Assembly: GCF_900113735.1 (NCBI RefSeq)
Contig: NZ_FOQM01000001.1
Location: 62,001 to 126,000, forward strand
DNA from: Bradyrhizobium sp. Gha
Lineage (GTDB): Bacteria > Pseudomonadota > Alphaproteobacteria > Rhizobiales > Xanthobacteraceae
Length of the DNA stretch: 64,000 bases
Reading direction: 5' to 3'
The notes under the pieces were generated by a model. The model ran no database searches. It worked only from the letters and a program-made list of their open reading frames with translations, and was not told where the DNA came from. Made by a program: the position numbers and the translations under genes. Positions 36,154 through 46,168 of the stretch are shown in pieces (position 1 is the first letter of the stretch; each line of letters begins with the position of its first letter).

Positions 36154-37593
36154 CTAGCTATCGTTCTGCCGTCTTCCGGGCAGTACCAACCCGCTCGGAG
36201 CGGATCGCTCGAGGGGCGACTCTTCGCTTAACACGCGCGGATCAGGCCGCCCTGCTTTCAAGCTCCGTCTGATGAGATGCCGCAATCGTTCCGACGCACA
36301 CTCCGAAGCCGATGGATGCAAAACCCTCACGAGTGCAGCGCCCTCAAATCGGATCTCGTCACCGTCGTGTAGAAAGCCGCGACGCTCTCCGTTGGGAAGC
36401 GTAATGGGGCGGGTTCCGGCAGACGTGAATTCGAGCATGCTGCTCAGTTCAGCGTCGGTAGGTCCGGAAATCGTGCCGGTGCCGATCAGGTCCCCCGGTA
36501 GAAGGTTGCATCCATTGATCGTGTGGTGCGCAACCATCTGCGCCGGTGTCCAATATAGATGTTTGGCGTTCGAGTTGAGAATTTCGACCGGAACGTCCCT
36601 TGCGGCCCGCATCTTTTCGGTCGTGAGAAACACCTTCAGGCTTATGTCCAGCCCGCCACTTTTCTGATCATCGTCGTCGAGCAGATATTTCAACGGCTGG
36701 GGGTCCCCGTGAGGACGAACCATCGCCGGAATGCGGAACGGCGCCAATGCGTCCGCGGTAACAACCCACGGCGACACAGACGTTGCGAAACTCTTGCTGA
36801 GGAACGGGCCGAGTGGGTACATCTCCCAGCGCTGGACGTCCCTCGCCGACCAATCGTTGAGTAGTGAATAGCCGACAATCTGTTCGCTTGCGCGCGCAAC
36901 CGGGATTGGACTTCCGAGCTCGTTGCCGCCGCTGAGATAGAATCCCATCTCCAATTCGAAATCGAGCCGATCGCAAGGGCCGAAGCCGGGGCTGCCTCCG
37001 TCCACCGATGGCATCCGCTGTCCAATGGGTCGGCGAACAACACCCTGCCCGACTTGCACCGAAGACGCCCGTCCGTGATAGGCAATCGGCACCCATTTGT
37101 AGTTGGCGGGCAGCGGATTTTCAGGCGTGAGAAGTGCGCCCGCCGCCTTCGCATGATTTATGCCGGCATAAAAATCCGTGTAGTTCGGCACCGCGGTCGG
37201 ACGATACATCGTGCAAGCGCTCATTGGGACCAGCAGGTCCGACGCATGGCGGCGCGCAGCCTCACCGTTTGAACCCGCGTCAAGCGCGGCACTGATTGCC
37301 TTTCGTAAAGTTCGCAACGAGCCAGGCCCCAACGCAAACAGCGAGTTGAGCGAGGAGTCGGCGACGGTCCACTCGGGAATTTCTCTCGGCAGGAGACCGG
37401 CCCTGTGTGCCGCATGAAAATCAAGAATCTGATCGCCGATCCCAACCCCCGCGGACAGTTTTCCCTCCTTGCCACGGCTGAAGACGCCGAGCGGCAGATT
37501 CTGGATGGGGAAGTCGCCGGAGGGGTCGTTGGCGGTCGACACAAAACTGCGGCGTGCCGGATCGTGGGTCTCGTCGATCGTAGCTTTCATCAT
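36154..37593 (-). CDS. fahA: Fumarylacetoacetase
   Basis: 479 aa. It hydrolyses fumarylacetoacetate to fumarate and acetoacetate, the last step of homogentisate (Tyr/Phe) degradation. Active-site segments are all present: YTDFYAGINHA, WVPIAYHGRASSV, LDFELEMGFYLSG with two metal Glu, and LLNDWSARDVQRWEMYPLGPFLSKSF with metal Asp and Lys. It is longer than the usual 420 aa because of an N-terminal extension and about 40 extra C-terminal residues. Its ATG overlaps the stop of the ActP remnant. No homogentisate dioxygenase gene is present in the window. Confidence 0.92.
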   Translation of the reverse strand: MMKATIDETHDPARRSFVSTANDPSGDFPIQNLPLGVFSRGKEGKLSAGVGIGDQILDFHAAHRAGLLPREIPEWTVADSSLNSLFALGPGSLRTLRKAISAALDAGSNGEAARRHASDLLVPMSACTMYRPTAVPNYTDFYAGINHAKAAGALLTPENPLPANYKWVPIAYHGRASSVQVGQGVVRRPIGQRMPSVDGGSPGFGPCDRLDFELEMGFYLSGGNELGSPIPVARASEQIVGYSLLNDWSARDVQRWEMYPLGPFLSKSFATSVSPWVVTADALAPFRIPAMVRPHGDPQPLKYLLDDDDQKSGGLDISLKVFLTTEKMRAARDVPVEILNSNAKHLYWTPAQMVAHHTINGCNLLPGDLIGTGTISGPTDAELSSMLEFTSAGTRPITLPNGERRGFLHDGDEIRFEGAALVRVLHPSASECASERLRHLIRRSLKAGRPDPRVLSEESPLERSAPSGLVLPGRRQNDS

Positions 37594-38105
37594 GCAGCTC
37601 CCGCCAACGCCTTGTTGTCTTCAGAGGACCAGATGCCGATTTCCGATTGGACAAACTGAGCATCAAACGCGCGCCGCTCGGCCGAGGCACGGGCCGTTTG
37701 GTCACTTAGCGAACCAAGCCATATCACCAGGAAGGCCAACGGCATCGAGAAGAGCGCGGGATTGTCGTAGGGAAATAACGGCGCCGCGAAATGGAACACC
37801 GCGACCCAGACAGTCTTGCTCAGCACGACAAATATGAGGGAGCTGAACAGACCGACGAGGCCGCCGGCAACCGCACCGCGGGTGGTGGTACCGCGCCAGA
37901 AGATCGCCATCGCCAGCACTGGAAAATTGCAGCTTGCCGCGACCGATAGCGCTAAGCCGGCCATGAACGCGACATTCTGGTTCTCGAACGTGATGGCTAG
38001 GCCCACCGTGACGATGCCTATCGCCACCGCGGCAATCTTCGCAACCATCACCTCACGTGCCTCCGGCGCGTTACCCTTCGCAATCACCTGCCCATAAATA
38101 TCGCT
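37590..38105 (-). pseudogene. C-terminal remnant of acetate/solute symporter ActP
   Basis: About 170 codons equivalent to the last third of ActP-type sodium:solute symporters: DIYGQVIAKGNAPEAREVMVAKI, FENQNVAFMAGLALSVAASCNFPVLAMAIFWRG, TTRGAVAGGLVGL and FPYDNPALFSMPLAFLVIWLGS. Everything N-terminal is missing, replaced at about 38105 by part of an IclR gene in the same direction, so a deletion joined two genes. Confidence 0.8.
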
Positions 38106-38374
38106 CTTCCATGAGCGGCAGCATCTTGAATTGGTTGAAGAGCTGATCAGAAACCCACCGCCCAAGCACGGCAATGCGCAAGGTCGGCAAATAGGTTCGG
38201 CTCGCTCGGTCGTATTCGAGGTAACCGGGCTTTTCAGCATCGCTGCACCGCTTGACACGGGATAGTCGAGCTCGTCGCGGATTTCCTCTTGAGACCGAGA
38301 GGACGCCTCTTGCGATCAAAATGCTCCATTATCTCGATGACGCGCCGAGCGGATTTGATAATTGCGTTTGCCAT
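38106..38374 (-). pseudogene. Remnant of IclR-family regulator
   Basis: Begins MANAIIKSARRVIEIM, as in the intact IclR gene at 60492-61250 (MANSTIKSARRVIEIM), then continues with frame breaks through YLEYDRASRTYLPTLRIAVLGRWVSDQLFNQFKMLPLMEE. It stops at the junction with the ActP remnant. Nucleotide similarity to 60980-61250 is obvious by eye. Non-functional. Confidence 0.85.
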
Positions 38375-38392
38375 GACTCTCCTTCATGACGG

Positions 38393-38408
38393 TTCCTCAT
38401 ATATGGAA
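38393..38408. promoter_or_regulatory. TTCC-N8-GGAA site, decayed module
   Basis: TTCCTCATATATGGAA lies between the IclR remnant and the broken crotonase gene. Same arms and spacing occur at 61268 and 60474 around the intact module, so this is a probable IclR operator. Confidence 0.55.
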
Positions 38409-38492
38409 ATCGCACCTATAAATGAGAATGTCTTTCCTTTGTCGGGAGCTTGCTTAAGCTTCCCTGCTTAGACAAGAGAGGGCAAGCGAAAG

Positions 38493-39267
38493 ATGGAACT
38501 CCTCGCAAGAGGCGAAGTGGTCGCTAGCATCGACGACATGATCGGATTCGTCGAAATCCGGCGGGGACCCAACAACTTCTTTGATGTCGGCCTGATCGAA
38601 CGGATCGCTGAGGGATTCGAGCTCTTGGCAGAGGAGCGGAACTGCCGGGCAATCGTGCTGGCGTCGGAAGGAAGTCGTTCTGCGCTGGCGCAGATTTCGC
38701 GAAAAGGACCGGCAGCGGTGGCCAGGGCTCGAGGAGTGACCTGTATCGGGACGCGTTGCGATTGTTTGAGTGTCCAAAACCGATCGTGGCTGCCGTGCAG
38801 GGTCCAGCGATCGGCGGTGGACTCGGACTTGCGCCGGTTGCGGATTTTCGCGTTGCAGCGCCGGAAGCAAGGTTCGCCGCAAATTTTGTCAAGTTTGGCA
38901 TCCATCTGGCTTCGCGATTACCCTGACGCTGCCGCGACTGATCGGGCAACAACGTGCTGCTCTCATGCTGTACACTGGCCGTCGGATCAAGGCCGAAGAG
39001 GCGGATTTGTGGGGCCTCGTCGACGCCATAGCCCAGCAAGATCAGTTGCGCCCTGCTGCTCGAGCGATCGCTGCCGAAATTGGCGAAGCGGCGCCGCTTG
39101 CCGTGTCGGCAACCCGGATGACGCTCCGCAAAGGCCTTACCGAACTGGTGAGCGCCCAGACCGAACACGAACGGGCCGAACAGACGAAGCTATTCGCCGC
39201 TGCCGATTACCGTGAAGGCGTCCGATCGGTGGTCGAGCGCCGGCCGGGGCGCTTCGTCGGGGCATGA
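38493..39267 (+). pseudogene. Crotonase-family gene broken by two frameshifts
   Basis: A paralogue of the intact gene at 61364-62140. The first frame gives MELLARGEVVASIDDMIGFVEIRRGPNNFFDVG...IVLASEG, a second frame RLFECPKPIVAAVQGPAIGGGLGLAPVADFRVAAPEARFAANFVK, and the third TLPRLIGQQRAALMLYTGRRIKAEEA...RRPGRFVGA. Shifts lie near 38670 and near 38905. With the adjoining IclR remnant it forms a decayed copy of the 60.5-62.1 kb module. Confidence 0.85.
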
Positions 39268-39333
39268 GACATACTCGATCGCCGATCCTGCAAGACATCA
39301 GAGCGGCGCCCTGAAACAATAAGGAAAAGAGAG

Positions 39334-40557
39334 ATGTTCCGTGAAATTCGGCTTGGGTTCGCACTTCTAGTTTTCCTTGTCGTTTCGGTGCCAGCATCAA
39401 GCGCCGAACCTAAATACGGCCCTGGCGCAAGCAACGCCGAAATCCGGATAGGAAACACGATGCCCTACAGCGGCCCGGCATCCGCATATGCTTCTACGGG
39501 AGCGGCGGAAGCGGCCTATTTCAGGATGATCAATGATAAGGGCGGGATTAACGGGCGGAAGATCACATTCATTTCATATGACGATGCCTACAGCCCCCCG
39601 AAGACGATGGAGCAAACCCGACGGTTGGTCGAGAGCGACGAAGTGCTGCTCATCTTCCAGGCCCTGGGCACGCCGACAAACACTGCGGTTCAAAAATACC
39701 TGAATCAGAAGAAGGTGCCGCAGCTTTTCGTTGGCTCGGGCGCAAGCAAGTGGGGAGATCCCGCTCACTTTCCATGGACCATGGGGCTGGCTCCGACCTA
39801 TTGGAGCGAAGGCCGGGTCTTTGCGAAGCATATCCTGGAGCGTTATCCAAACGGAAGAATCGCGATCCTCTGGCAAAACGACGATGCTGGGAAGGAACAG
39901 CTACAAAGCGTCAAAACTGGACTCGGCGAACGAGCCGACATGATCGTCGCCAGCGAGAGCTATGAGATTGTCGAGCCAACCGTGGACTCTCATATCACGA
40001 GCCTGAAGGCATCGAGCGCCGACATCATGATTTCTATGTCGACTCCGAAGGCCGCCGCGCAAGCGATCAAAAAGGTGGCCGAGCTAGGCTGGAAGCCAAC
40101 CTATTTCCAGTCGAGCACATCGGCATCGATCTCTGCGGTATTGCGACCCGCCGGATTCGATAACGCAAAAGGGGTGATCTCGGCCGCGTTTATGAAGGGA
40201 TATTCCGATCCCACCTGGAAAGACGATCCCGAGATGCTGAGATGGATCGCCTTCATGGATAAGTATTATCCGGAAGGTAGCAAGGAAAACGGCAACAATG
40301 TCGCCGCCCACATCGCCGCCCAGGTCCTTGTCGAGGTACTCAGACAGTGCGGTGACGACCTAACTCGCGAAAACATAATGAAGCAGGCAGCCAACTTGCA
40401 CGGTTACCGCGCCGAGATGCTCCTTCCCGGCATTACGATCAACACTGGTCCAGCCGACTATTATCCAATCGAGCAGTTGCAACTGATCAGATTCGATGGC
40501 GAGCGCTACCAGCCGGTCGGAAGCATCGTTGACGTTTCAGCGGAGCGTAGGGAGTGA
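39334..40557 (+). CDS. ABC-transporter solute-binding protein (branched-chain aa / aromatic acid type)
   Basis: 407 aa. Signal peptide (REIRLGFALLVFLVVSVPASSA), then a type I periplasmic binding fold of the LivK group: IRIGNTMPYSGPASAYASTG, GGINGRKITFISYDDAYSPPKTM, VGSGASKWGDPAHFPWTMG, and the hinge region GRIAILWQNDDAGKEQ. Members of this subgroup bind amino acids, aromatic acids or short acyl acids. AAGGAAAAGAG precedes the ATG. No permease or ATPase genes follow, so it is an orphan binding protein here. Bases 40558-41216 after it show nothing I can support. Confidence 0.85.
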   Translation: MFREIRLGFALLVFLVVSVPASSAEPKYGPGASNAEIRIGNTMPYSGPASAYASTGAAEAAYFRMINDKGGINGRKITFISYDDAYSPPKTMEQTRRLVESDEVLLIFQALGTPTNTAVQKYLNQKKVPQLFVGSGASKWGDPAHFPWTMGLAPTYWSEGRVFAKHILERYPNGRIAILWQNDDAGKEQLQSVKTGLGERADMIVASESYEIVEPTVDSHITSLKASSADIMISMSTPKAAAQAIKKVAELGWKPTYFQSSTSASISAVLRPAGFDNAKGVISAAFMKGYSDPTWKDDPEMLRWIAFMDKYYPEGSKENGNNVAAHIAAQVLVEVLRQCGDDLTRENIMKQAANLHGYRAEMLLPGITINTGPADYYPIEQLQLIRFDGERYQPVGSIVDVSAERRE

Positions 40558-41216
40558 ACCACCCACCGGCTCGCCCGCCGAGCGAGCACCCAAGTCGAAA
40601 ATCACACACACTTGGCACGGCATTGTCTGACCCCGGCAGTCGCCGCCTCATCGTCGAGGAGAGATTCTCGCCTTCGAGAAAAAGTACCGTCAGGCCTGAA
40701 CTGATGACCGAATTTCTCCCGAACGGTTGGCCGCGCACGAAGAGCACCGTGAAGAGTACCGTCAGATCTGCTGAATGCAGCTGGCCGTGAGCCCGCCCGA
40801 TAGGTCACGATCAACAGCCTAACAGCGACATTCTAGGACGCTGACCCATGAAGACCTAGCGCGTCGCCACCCGACGACATTGCTTGATCCTTGCTGAAGG
40901 CATATGTCGAAGCCATAAAAAGCTTGCACTATCATCAGTCGGAAAACAGAGGGACGTATATTTTTATTCTCGGCCTCTAGGCACACGGCGCCTTGAGCCG
41001 CCACGGGCAGTAATGCTATCTTGGGTGCGTCATGATGATCCGTACCAATATCGCCTCGGTCTTCTTCCTGAACCGCTAACGGCGCGACCCGCACCGTGCG
41101 GGATGGAAGTTCGTGCCTTGCCGCAACGCGGCCAGCACGTGTCTTAGACCAGGTCAGCCCGGCCACACCCGTCGTCCACGGGCGATGGCGGCTGCAGCAG
41201 CGATATCGCGGTTTTC

Positions 41217-42410
41217 ATGCCTTCACCCCAAGGTCAGCCGGAGCGCGCCCGTGGCGGCGCGCGGCATCGGCGTGCAACTTCGTCAACTCCACAAACCCCA
41301 ATCTTTCTCGCCCGCTCGGTCCGTGGACTCGAGTGGCTCGCCGCGGCGGAAATCAAATCCGGTCTGAACGCATCCGTGCTCGCGATAGGCCACAGGGAAA
41401 TTATCTTTAGCGCAGCTCTCGATTCCCGCGTGCTTGCACTCGGCAGTATCGACGATCTGTTCCTCCTCTGTGGACGAATAGAGGAAATCGATCGCGGACG
41501 TATCAGCCTTGCCAAGCTGGCGGCGGGAGTGCGCAAGCTTCCCCTGGCTCGTGCGCTCGCTAGAGTCGGCCGCCTGCGGCCGATCCACCGATCGTCCGGT
41601 TTTGAGGTAATCGCCAGTTTTCTGGGACGGCGAAATTACAAACGTACGGAGATCGAAGTTTGCACCGGCGCGGTGATCTCCGAGGTCACCGGCATGGCGT
41701 TCCACGACCACGAGACCGATGCCGCCCCGGAGCGCGACGTGAGTTGGCGGATTCACATCAGAGATGGGGAGGCCATGGTAGGCCTGCGCGTCGCGCTCCG
41801 CCCGCTGCATCGACGCGCCTACAGGATGTCGTCGGCGCCCGGCGCGCTTCATCCGCCGGTGGCTTATGCGATGAGCATGCTTAGTGGTGCGTATCCGGGT
41901 TGCAATGTCCTAGACCCATGTTGCGGAACCGGAACACTGCTGATCGAGGCCAGGCGGCTGATGCCTGACATCATCACCATCGGTTCCGACATCGACCGCG
42001 ACCGTTTGCTGGCCGCGGCTAGGAACGGAGGGGGTGCACGATGCCAATGGATCCAGGCAGACCTTGGACGTTTGCCCTATCGCAACGGCTTTGCCGATTG
42101 CGTGGTTGCCAACCTGCCTTGGGGACGGAGCGTCGCCGCCAAAGGGGCCATCAAGGGGAATATGAGCATGGCCGTGGCTGAAGCGATGCGCGTTCTGGCG
42201 CCCGGCGGCAACGCCGTGTTGTTGACGTCGCTCGGGGAGAAGCTCGTGAGCGACCGAGTCCTGTGGTCAATCCCGATCAGGTTGGCCGGTCATTGGGCAA
42301 ATATTCAAATCTTATCTGCTGAAAGCGGAAAACCACCCGCCTGCTTTCAGCGGCGCTATGGGCCATCGTTGCGGCATATGTGGACTCAATTTGGTGCCTC
42401 GCCACCTTAA
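41217..42410 (+). CDS. THUMP-type RNA guanine-N2 methyltransferase-like protein
   Basis: About 397 aa. A THUMP-like N-terminal half (IFLARSVRGLEWLAAAEIKSG...VRKLPLARALARVG) precedes a Rossmann methyltransferase: CNVLDPCCGTGTLLIEARR is the SAM site, GSDIDRD the acidic residue, and VVANLPWG the catalytic motif shared with Trm14/TrmN and RlmL enzymes that methylate guanine N2. The start is uncertain because the first 30 residues are Arg-rich and no clear ribosome binding site precedes 41217. It probably acts on tRNA or rRNA in the cytoplasm. Confidence 0.75.
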   Translation: MPSPQGQPERARGGARHRRATSSTPQTPIFLARSVRGLEWLAAAEIKSGLNASVLAIGHREIIFSAALDSRVLALGSIDDLFLLCGRIEEIDRGRISLAKLAAGVRKLPLARALARVGRLRPIHRSSGFEVIASFLGRRNYKRTEIEVCTGAVISEVTGMAFHDHETDAAPERDVSWRIHIRDGEAMVGLRVALRPLHRRAYRMSSAPGALHPPVAYAMSMLSGAYPGCNVLDPCCGTGTLLIEARRLMPDIITIGSDIDRDRLLAAARNGGGARCQWIQADLGRLPYRNGFADCVVANLPWGRSVAAKGAIKGNMSMAVAEAMRVLAPGGNAVLLTSLGEKLVSDRVLWSIPIRLAGHWANIQILSAESGKPPACFQRRYGPSLRHMWTQFGASPP

Positions 42411-42639
42411 ATGTGGCACATCATTCCGCCTCTGGCCCGGAGAGCAACGACAGACTGGATCGACCGCGGAAGGTCACGCCGACGCCCACGACTCCAGTCG
42501 ACGCTGCAGCGACGCTTCGCCTCTCACCTCCCTGTCATTCGGCTTGCAATATTTGCAGGCCGATTGACACACGAGTTTTGGATTTGGCAGGGGTTTGAGG
42601 CACGGGTCGAGAAGTAAATTATCAATTCTATAGTTCGAT

Positions 42640-42795
42640 AGCGGGGTGGCCCTCGACTACACAGCCGAATATTTTCGGCCCAGCGACGGCCAGACGCGAT
42701 GGCTTCGGGTTGCGGCTCCGAGCGAGCCTGTTCCTGCCGGTCGGCCCATTCGCCTCATCGGCACGTATTTCGGTGCGTCGGATGCGAAGCTCGAG
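42640..42795 (+). pseudogene. Possible PAS-domain remnant
   Basis: The frame reads LDYTAEYFRPSDGQTRWLRVAAPS...GRPIRLIGTYFG, resembling the end of a PAS domain (RWL...GRPxRLxGT). No start, no partner domain. Surrounding DNA 42411-43339 looks decayed, with no gene I can support. Confidence 0.3.
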
Positions 42796-43339
42796 AACTG
42801 GCTTTGCGGGAGAACGAGAAGCGGGTTCGCACGATAGCTGACACTACACCCATTCCGATGTAGGTCACTAAGTTCGGCATGCGCTCGATGGCGAGACCGA
42901 TGCTTTCATTTTGCCCAACTCCGACCACCAGCTCGGTGATTTGTTTAGGATCGCGCACACCGCGCTGTTCTTGACCAGCTCGGTCAGAAGTCATTGCGGT
43001 CTACAAAGCCGAGTTTCATCAACGTCCTTTATTAGGAGTGCAATCTCTTCAGGCCCCTTCGGCACATTCTGCAAAAGACGATAGATCGCCACCCCAAACC
43101 CACTCCCACCTGCCTGTCTGGAGATCGGCTCGCAAATTTCGCAGGTCGATCGACACCTTGTGTTCGTCGAAGGCCTAATGCCGAAGCGGTCGCTGCAGCA
43201 GCCAACCCCGCGGCCAGCGCTGCCCACTCCTTCCGCGTGACCGCCATTGCGCAGAAAGCGAACGCGCAGCCAATAAAGGTGGGCCAACCTCCTTCAAGGT
43301 CAAGCGAGGCATGAAAAGGGCCATGCGCATTCCCGCCAT

Positions 43340-43495
43340 TCAATGGGAAGATTCGGCCGTGGATCTTCAGGCCGCCATCAATCGCTTCATCGCCGAACAC
43401 AACCAGACGTCAAAGCCCTTCGTCCGGCGGTCAGTACCGATACCATCATCGCAGCTCGAAACCGACGGTTCCAAGCGTTGGAGTCAATCCACTAG
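43340..43495 (+). mobile_element. C-terminal remnant of an IS630-type transposase
   Basis: LQAAINRFIAEHNQTSKPFV is the typical end of IS630-family transposases. A frameshift after PFV leads into DTIIAARNRRFQALESIH and a stop at 43493-43495, again the normal family ending. The rest of the transposase is gone. Confidence 0.65.
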
Positions 43496-43537
43496 ATTCA
43501 CAACGCGATGAAGCCCCCAACTTGAGAGACATCAAAG

Positions 43538-43948
43538 CTACTTAACAGTGCCATAGCTAGCAGACGTTTTGAATAAGCCGAAATATGCGCAAAGCAGGCT
43601 AATACCGCCGCGCGGGATCAGAACGTTTACCCAAAGTCCTAAAGCGAAGTCACTCCCGCCATTGAAAAACGTGCTTACCATGACTGCGGCCGACGACACA
43701 TGGAAGACTATGCACGCAATGGAAATAACTCTTAAGGCGGCAACATCGGTCAGCTTCCTGCCAAAGAAAGTCATTGCGGCAAGTCCCCATTCCGCGGCGC
43801 CCAGCATATAGCCCATGAAATACCCGCTCTTGTCTACGTGAACTCCGACGGCGGCGGGAAGGAGTGTGGGGCGAAGCACCAAAAGAATGAACGCCATGAA
43901 CGTGAGAAAAGTATTGATGTCGAAAGCAAGCCTTAACCCTCTATTCAT
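43538..43948 (-). CDS. Four-helix membrane protein, unknown function
   Basis: 136 aa with four hydrophobic helices (TFLTFMAFILLVLRPTLLPA, GYFMGYMLGAAEWGLAAMTFF, VISIACIVFHVSSAAVMVSTF, LWVNVLIPRGGISLLCAYFGL). AGGGGAAAGCC precedes the ATG. No catalytic motif. Isolated between an IS remnant and decayed sequence; bases 43949-44311 upstream contain no clear gene. Confidence 0.6.
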   Translation of the reverse strand: MNRGLRLAFDINTFLTFMAFILLVLRPTLLPAAVGVHVDKSGYFMGYMLGAAEWGLAAMTFFGRKLTDVAALRVISIACIVFHVSSAAVMVSTFFNGGSDFALGLWVNVLIPRGGISLLCAYFGLFKTSASYGTVK

Positions 43949-44311
43949 GGCTTTCCCCTAGTGGCTTTGCCCCGCTTGATCACGATCCCAATTCCGCTTG
44001 AACGTTACCACAATCAATTCTGCCAACAATCGTGAGAATCAGATTCGGCGAAAGCGAACCCGCCTATCGGAGCGAGCAGCAGGAGCGTCCAGCCGTGGCC
44101 GGTGCGAACGAGATAGTTCAGTACGAGTAGGTCCTGCCTCCATGCCGAACTCAAGTGTAGTGCCCGTCTCGGCGGCGCAGTGTTCCAGGATGATGCGCAG
44201 CCCATGTTTCATACCGGGCACAATCGGCTGTTTCCGTCGAGCAAACCTCCCATGATGGGCGTAAGCCGCCTCCAGAATTTGCCGTGGTATCTGTTCGGGA
44301 CGACAGTGTCT

Positions 44312-44941
44312 TCACGCATGGCCATCCTGCTGAGTAATCCCGATGATCTTGCAGACGTGCTCGCGTTTCTCGGCTTCATCAAGAAGAAAAGCCGCCAAGT
44401 CGGCGCGCTGCATCGAGGCTGCGCCGTCAGCGCGCGCGCCGACGGAGATCCGGTAACCGCGTCGTGGGCCACCATCGAGCAGCCTTGGCGGCCGGACGAT
44501 CGTCCAGTCTGATCCGGACTCGCGGACGATTGCCTCCATGGCCTCGCTGTCTCGCAGGTGCCGGCGCAGGATCCATCGCAGCAACCGGATGAATAACTTG
44601 TCCGATGGAAACAGGAGTCCCTGCGAGAGCACGAGATAGCGCGTGACATCCGCGCGCTGCATTGCGTGCAGCATGGCCTGCGTCGCCATGCGCAGCAGCA
44701 GGGCGTCGTTGAATGTTCGTTGACCGAGGCAGGATATGATCACGTCATGGCCGGGGATGGACTGCGCGAGGATCTCCGCGTCCAGCGCATCGCCGACCAG
44801 AATTCTGCAGCTGCTATCGGCAAAGCCCTTCGATCCCGGCCGCATCAGTGCCGACACGCCATGTCCGCGAGACACCGCCTCCGTCACAACGTGGCGGCCG
44901 GTCCGTCCCGACGCCCCGACAATGAATAGTCGCATGCGCAT
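44312..44941 (-). CDS. NAD(P)-binding protein (NmrA/YwnB-like)
   Basis: 209 aa atypical SDR. N-terminal cofactor site RLFIVGASGRTGRHVV, then GHDVIISCLGQRTFN, VTRYLVLSQGLLFP and SDWTIVRPPRLLDGGPRRGYR, as in NAD(P)H-binding epimerase-like proteins. There is no SxxYK triad, as usual for this group, which often senses or reduces small molecules. Gene 40 bp after the DUF1905-like pseudogene. Confidence 0.8.
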   Translation of the reverse strand: MRMRLFIVGASGRTGRHVVTEAVSRGHGVSALMRPGSKGFADSSCRILVGDALDAEILAQSIPGHDVIISCLGQRTFNDALLLRMATQAMLHAMQRADVTRYLVLSQGLLFPSDKLFIRLLRWILRRHLRDSEAMEAIVRESGSDWTIVRPPRLLDGGPRRGYRISVGARADGAASMQRADLAAFLLDEAEKREHVCKIIGITQQDGHA

Positions 44942-44980
44942 TTCTCCCGGACGTTGCCGGCTTTCAGCTCTTTGTCGTTG

Positions 44981-45265
44981 TCACTGCTGCAGACTTGCGA
45001 CGATGGCCGTGATCCGACCTGCGCGGGTTTCGGTCGCCATGGCGCCGAGAACATTGTCGATGTCCGCCTTCTGCCGGCTGCGCTGAACGGCAGCAGCGAC
45101 TTGCCGCTCATCATGCCGACCGTCGTGCGGTAACCATTGACCTTCCCCGCGAACGTGGGCCGCGCACCTCCGCCGAGCTGTCCGATGATGGTCCGGCCGC
45201 ACCTTGATCCCCGTGTTGCCAGTTTGCTGAAGGCGCGTCATGAAGCGAATGGTTGTCGTGGTCAT
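44981..45265 (-). pseudogene. DUF1905-like small protein, frameshifted
   Basis: The start frame gives MTTTTIRFMTRLQQTGNTGIKV, a second frame supplies the family core around GMMSGKSLLPFSAA, and the first frame resumes with ADIDNVLGAMATETRAGRITAIVASLQQ. Two compensating shifts break the middle. Its ATG overlaps the stop of the SRPBCC gene, so it was the third gene of an ArsR-SRPBCC-DUF1905 operon. Confidence 0.6.
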
Positions 45266-45807
45266 GCCTGCGTTTCTCCCTCGATGGGAACCCGCGACAA
45301 TGGCCAGTTCTCGGTTCGGCAGCTCGCGGAGGTGAACAGCCCGACCAGCGGGTTCATCAGCAGCATCATGCGCCCGCCAAAGGTCGGGCAACCGGTTTCG
45401 ATCTCGGCCTTGATGTTGTCGACGATGAACTGGCCGCTCCGGGCCATCTTTGCCGTCTTGGTACCGTCGAGCGCCTCGGAGATCAGCGTAAGCTCAGTGC
45501 CCCCGGACACCTTCTTCAGTTCGTAGGTCGTCCGCGCCGGTGGCTCGTCGGCGGCCATCGCGAAATTGATCGCATGCGAGAAGCGATGCGGCGGCGAGAA
45601 TTCCAGCACTTCGCCGTAGCAGATCACGAATTTGCCGTCCGCGGACAGCATCCGCATCGGCTTGCCGACCTGCAAGCCATCCTCAGTGTCGCAGACCGAA
45701 CCGAACAAGAAAGGAAGCACTTCGTCGGTCCTGACCAGTGTGTTCCAAACGGTCTCGATCGGCGCGGCGATCACCACTTTCCACATCTGGCGCTTGCGCT
45801 CAGCCAT
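45262..45807 (-). CDS. SRPBCC (AHSA1-like) ligand-binding protein
   Basis: 181 aa. The START-like fold is shown by VVIAAPIETVWNTLVRTDEVLPFLFG near the start and VLEFSPPHRFSHAINF, RTTYELKKVSGGTELTLISEA later, typical of activator-of-Hsp90-like proteins that form operons with ArsR repressors. Overlaps the ArsR gene by 8 bp. Its ligand is unknown. Confidence 0.85.
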   Translation of the reverse strand: MAERKRQMWKVVIAAPIETVWNTLVRTDEVLPFLFGSVCDTEDGLQVGKPMRMLSADGKFVICYGEVLEFSPPHRFSHAINFAMAADEPPARTTYELKKVSGGTELTLISEALDGTKTAKMARSGQFIVDNIKAEIETGCPTFGGRMMLLMNPLVGLFTSASCRTENWPLSRVPIEGETQA

Positions 45808-46147
45808 CGCCTTTTCCTCCTTTGCCGGCGCTCTCGGCCGCCTGCTTGATCCCGAGGAGATGGCCCGCCCAGTGGCCGCTGAACGCGTCGGTCCACCGCT
45901 CGTAGATCATACGGATCGGCACCGTGTTGAGATACAGGCGGCGCGCCGTGCCATCCCGCTCGCTCAGCACCAAGCTCACGCGCTCCAGCACGGTCAGATG
46001 GTTCATGATTGCGATGCGGCTGACATCGAAATTGCGAGCTAGGCGGCCCACCGTCACGCCCGGTTCGGTTCCGACGAGATCGAGAATCCTGCGCCGGTGC
46101 GCGTGGGCCAGCGCGTGCAAAACAGCGTCCATCTCCTTTTCCGTCAT
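45800..46147 (-). CDS. ArsR-family winged-helix repressor
   Basis: 115 aa. DAVLHALAHAHRRRILDLV, VTVGRLARNFDVSRIAIMNHLTVLERVSLV and the wing SERDGTARRLYLN form the ArsR winged helix; there is no Cys metal site, as in regulators paired with SRPBCC proteins. No Shine-Dalgarno precedes the ATG: a palindromic operator ends 1 bp upstream, and a TTGACA -35 lies at 46178-46183, which suggests a leaderless message. Confidence 0.85.
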   Translation of the reverse strand: MTEKEMDAVLHALAHAHRRRILDLVGTEPGVTVGRLARNFDVSRIAIMNHLTVLERVSLVLSERDGTARRLYLNTVPIRMIYERWTDAFSGHWAGHLLGIKQAAESAGKGGKGDG

Positions 46148-46148
46148 G

Positions 46149-46168
46149 ATGTAATTACTATATTACAT
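46149..46168. promoter_or_regulatory. ArsR operator overlapping the -10
   Basis: Perfect inverted repeat ATGTAAT-N6-ATTACAT directly before the ArsR ATG. TTGACA (minus strand, 46183-46178) with TATAGT or TAGTAA inside the palindrome makes the promoter, so binding would block it: autorepression. Bases 46184-46566 beyond show no gene. Confidence 0.75.

Noticed and set aside
40558..41216. Short ORFs after the solute-binding protein
   Set aside because: Low-complexity frames without start signals or domains; no permease or ATPase similarity.
42538..43165. Two similar 40-bp stretches (GGCTTGCAA... and GGCTCGCAA...)
   Set aside because: Only about 70 percent alike over a short length in decayed DNA; could be chance or an old IS end.
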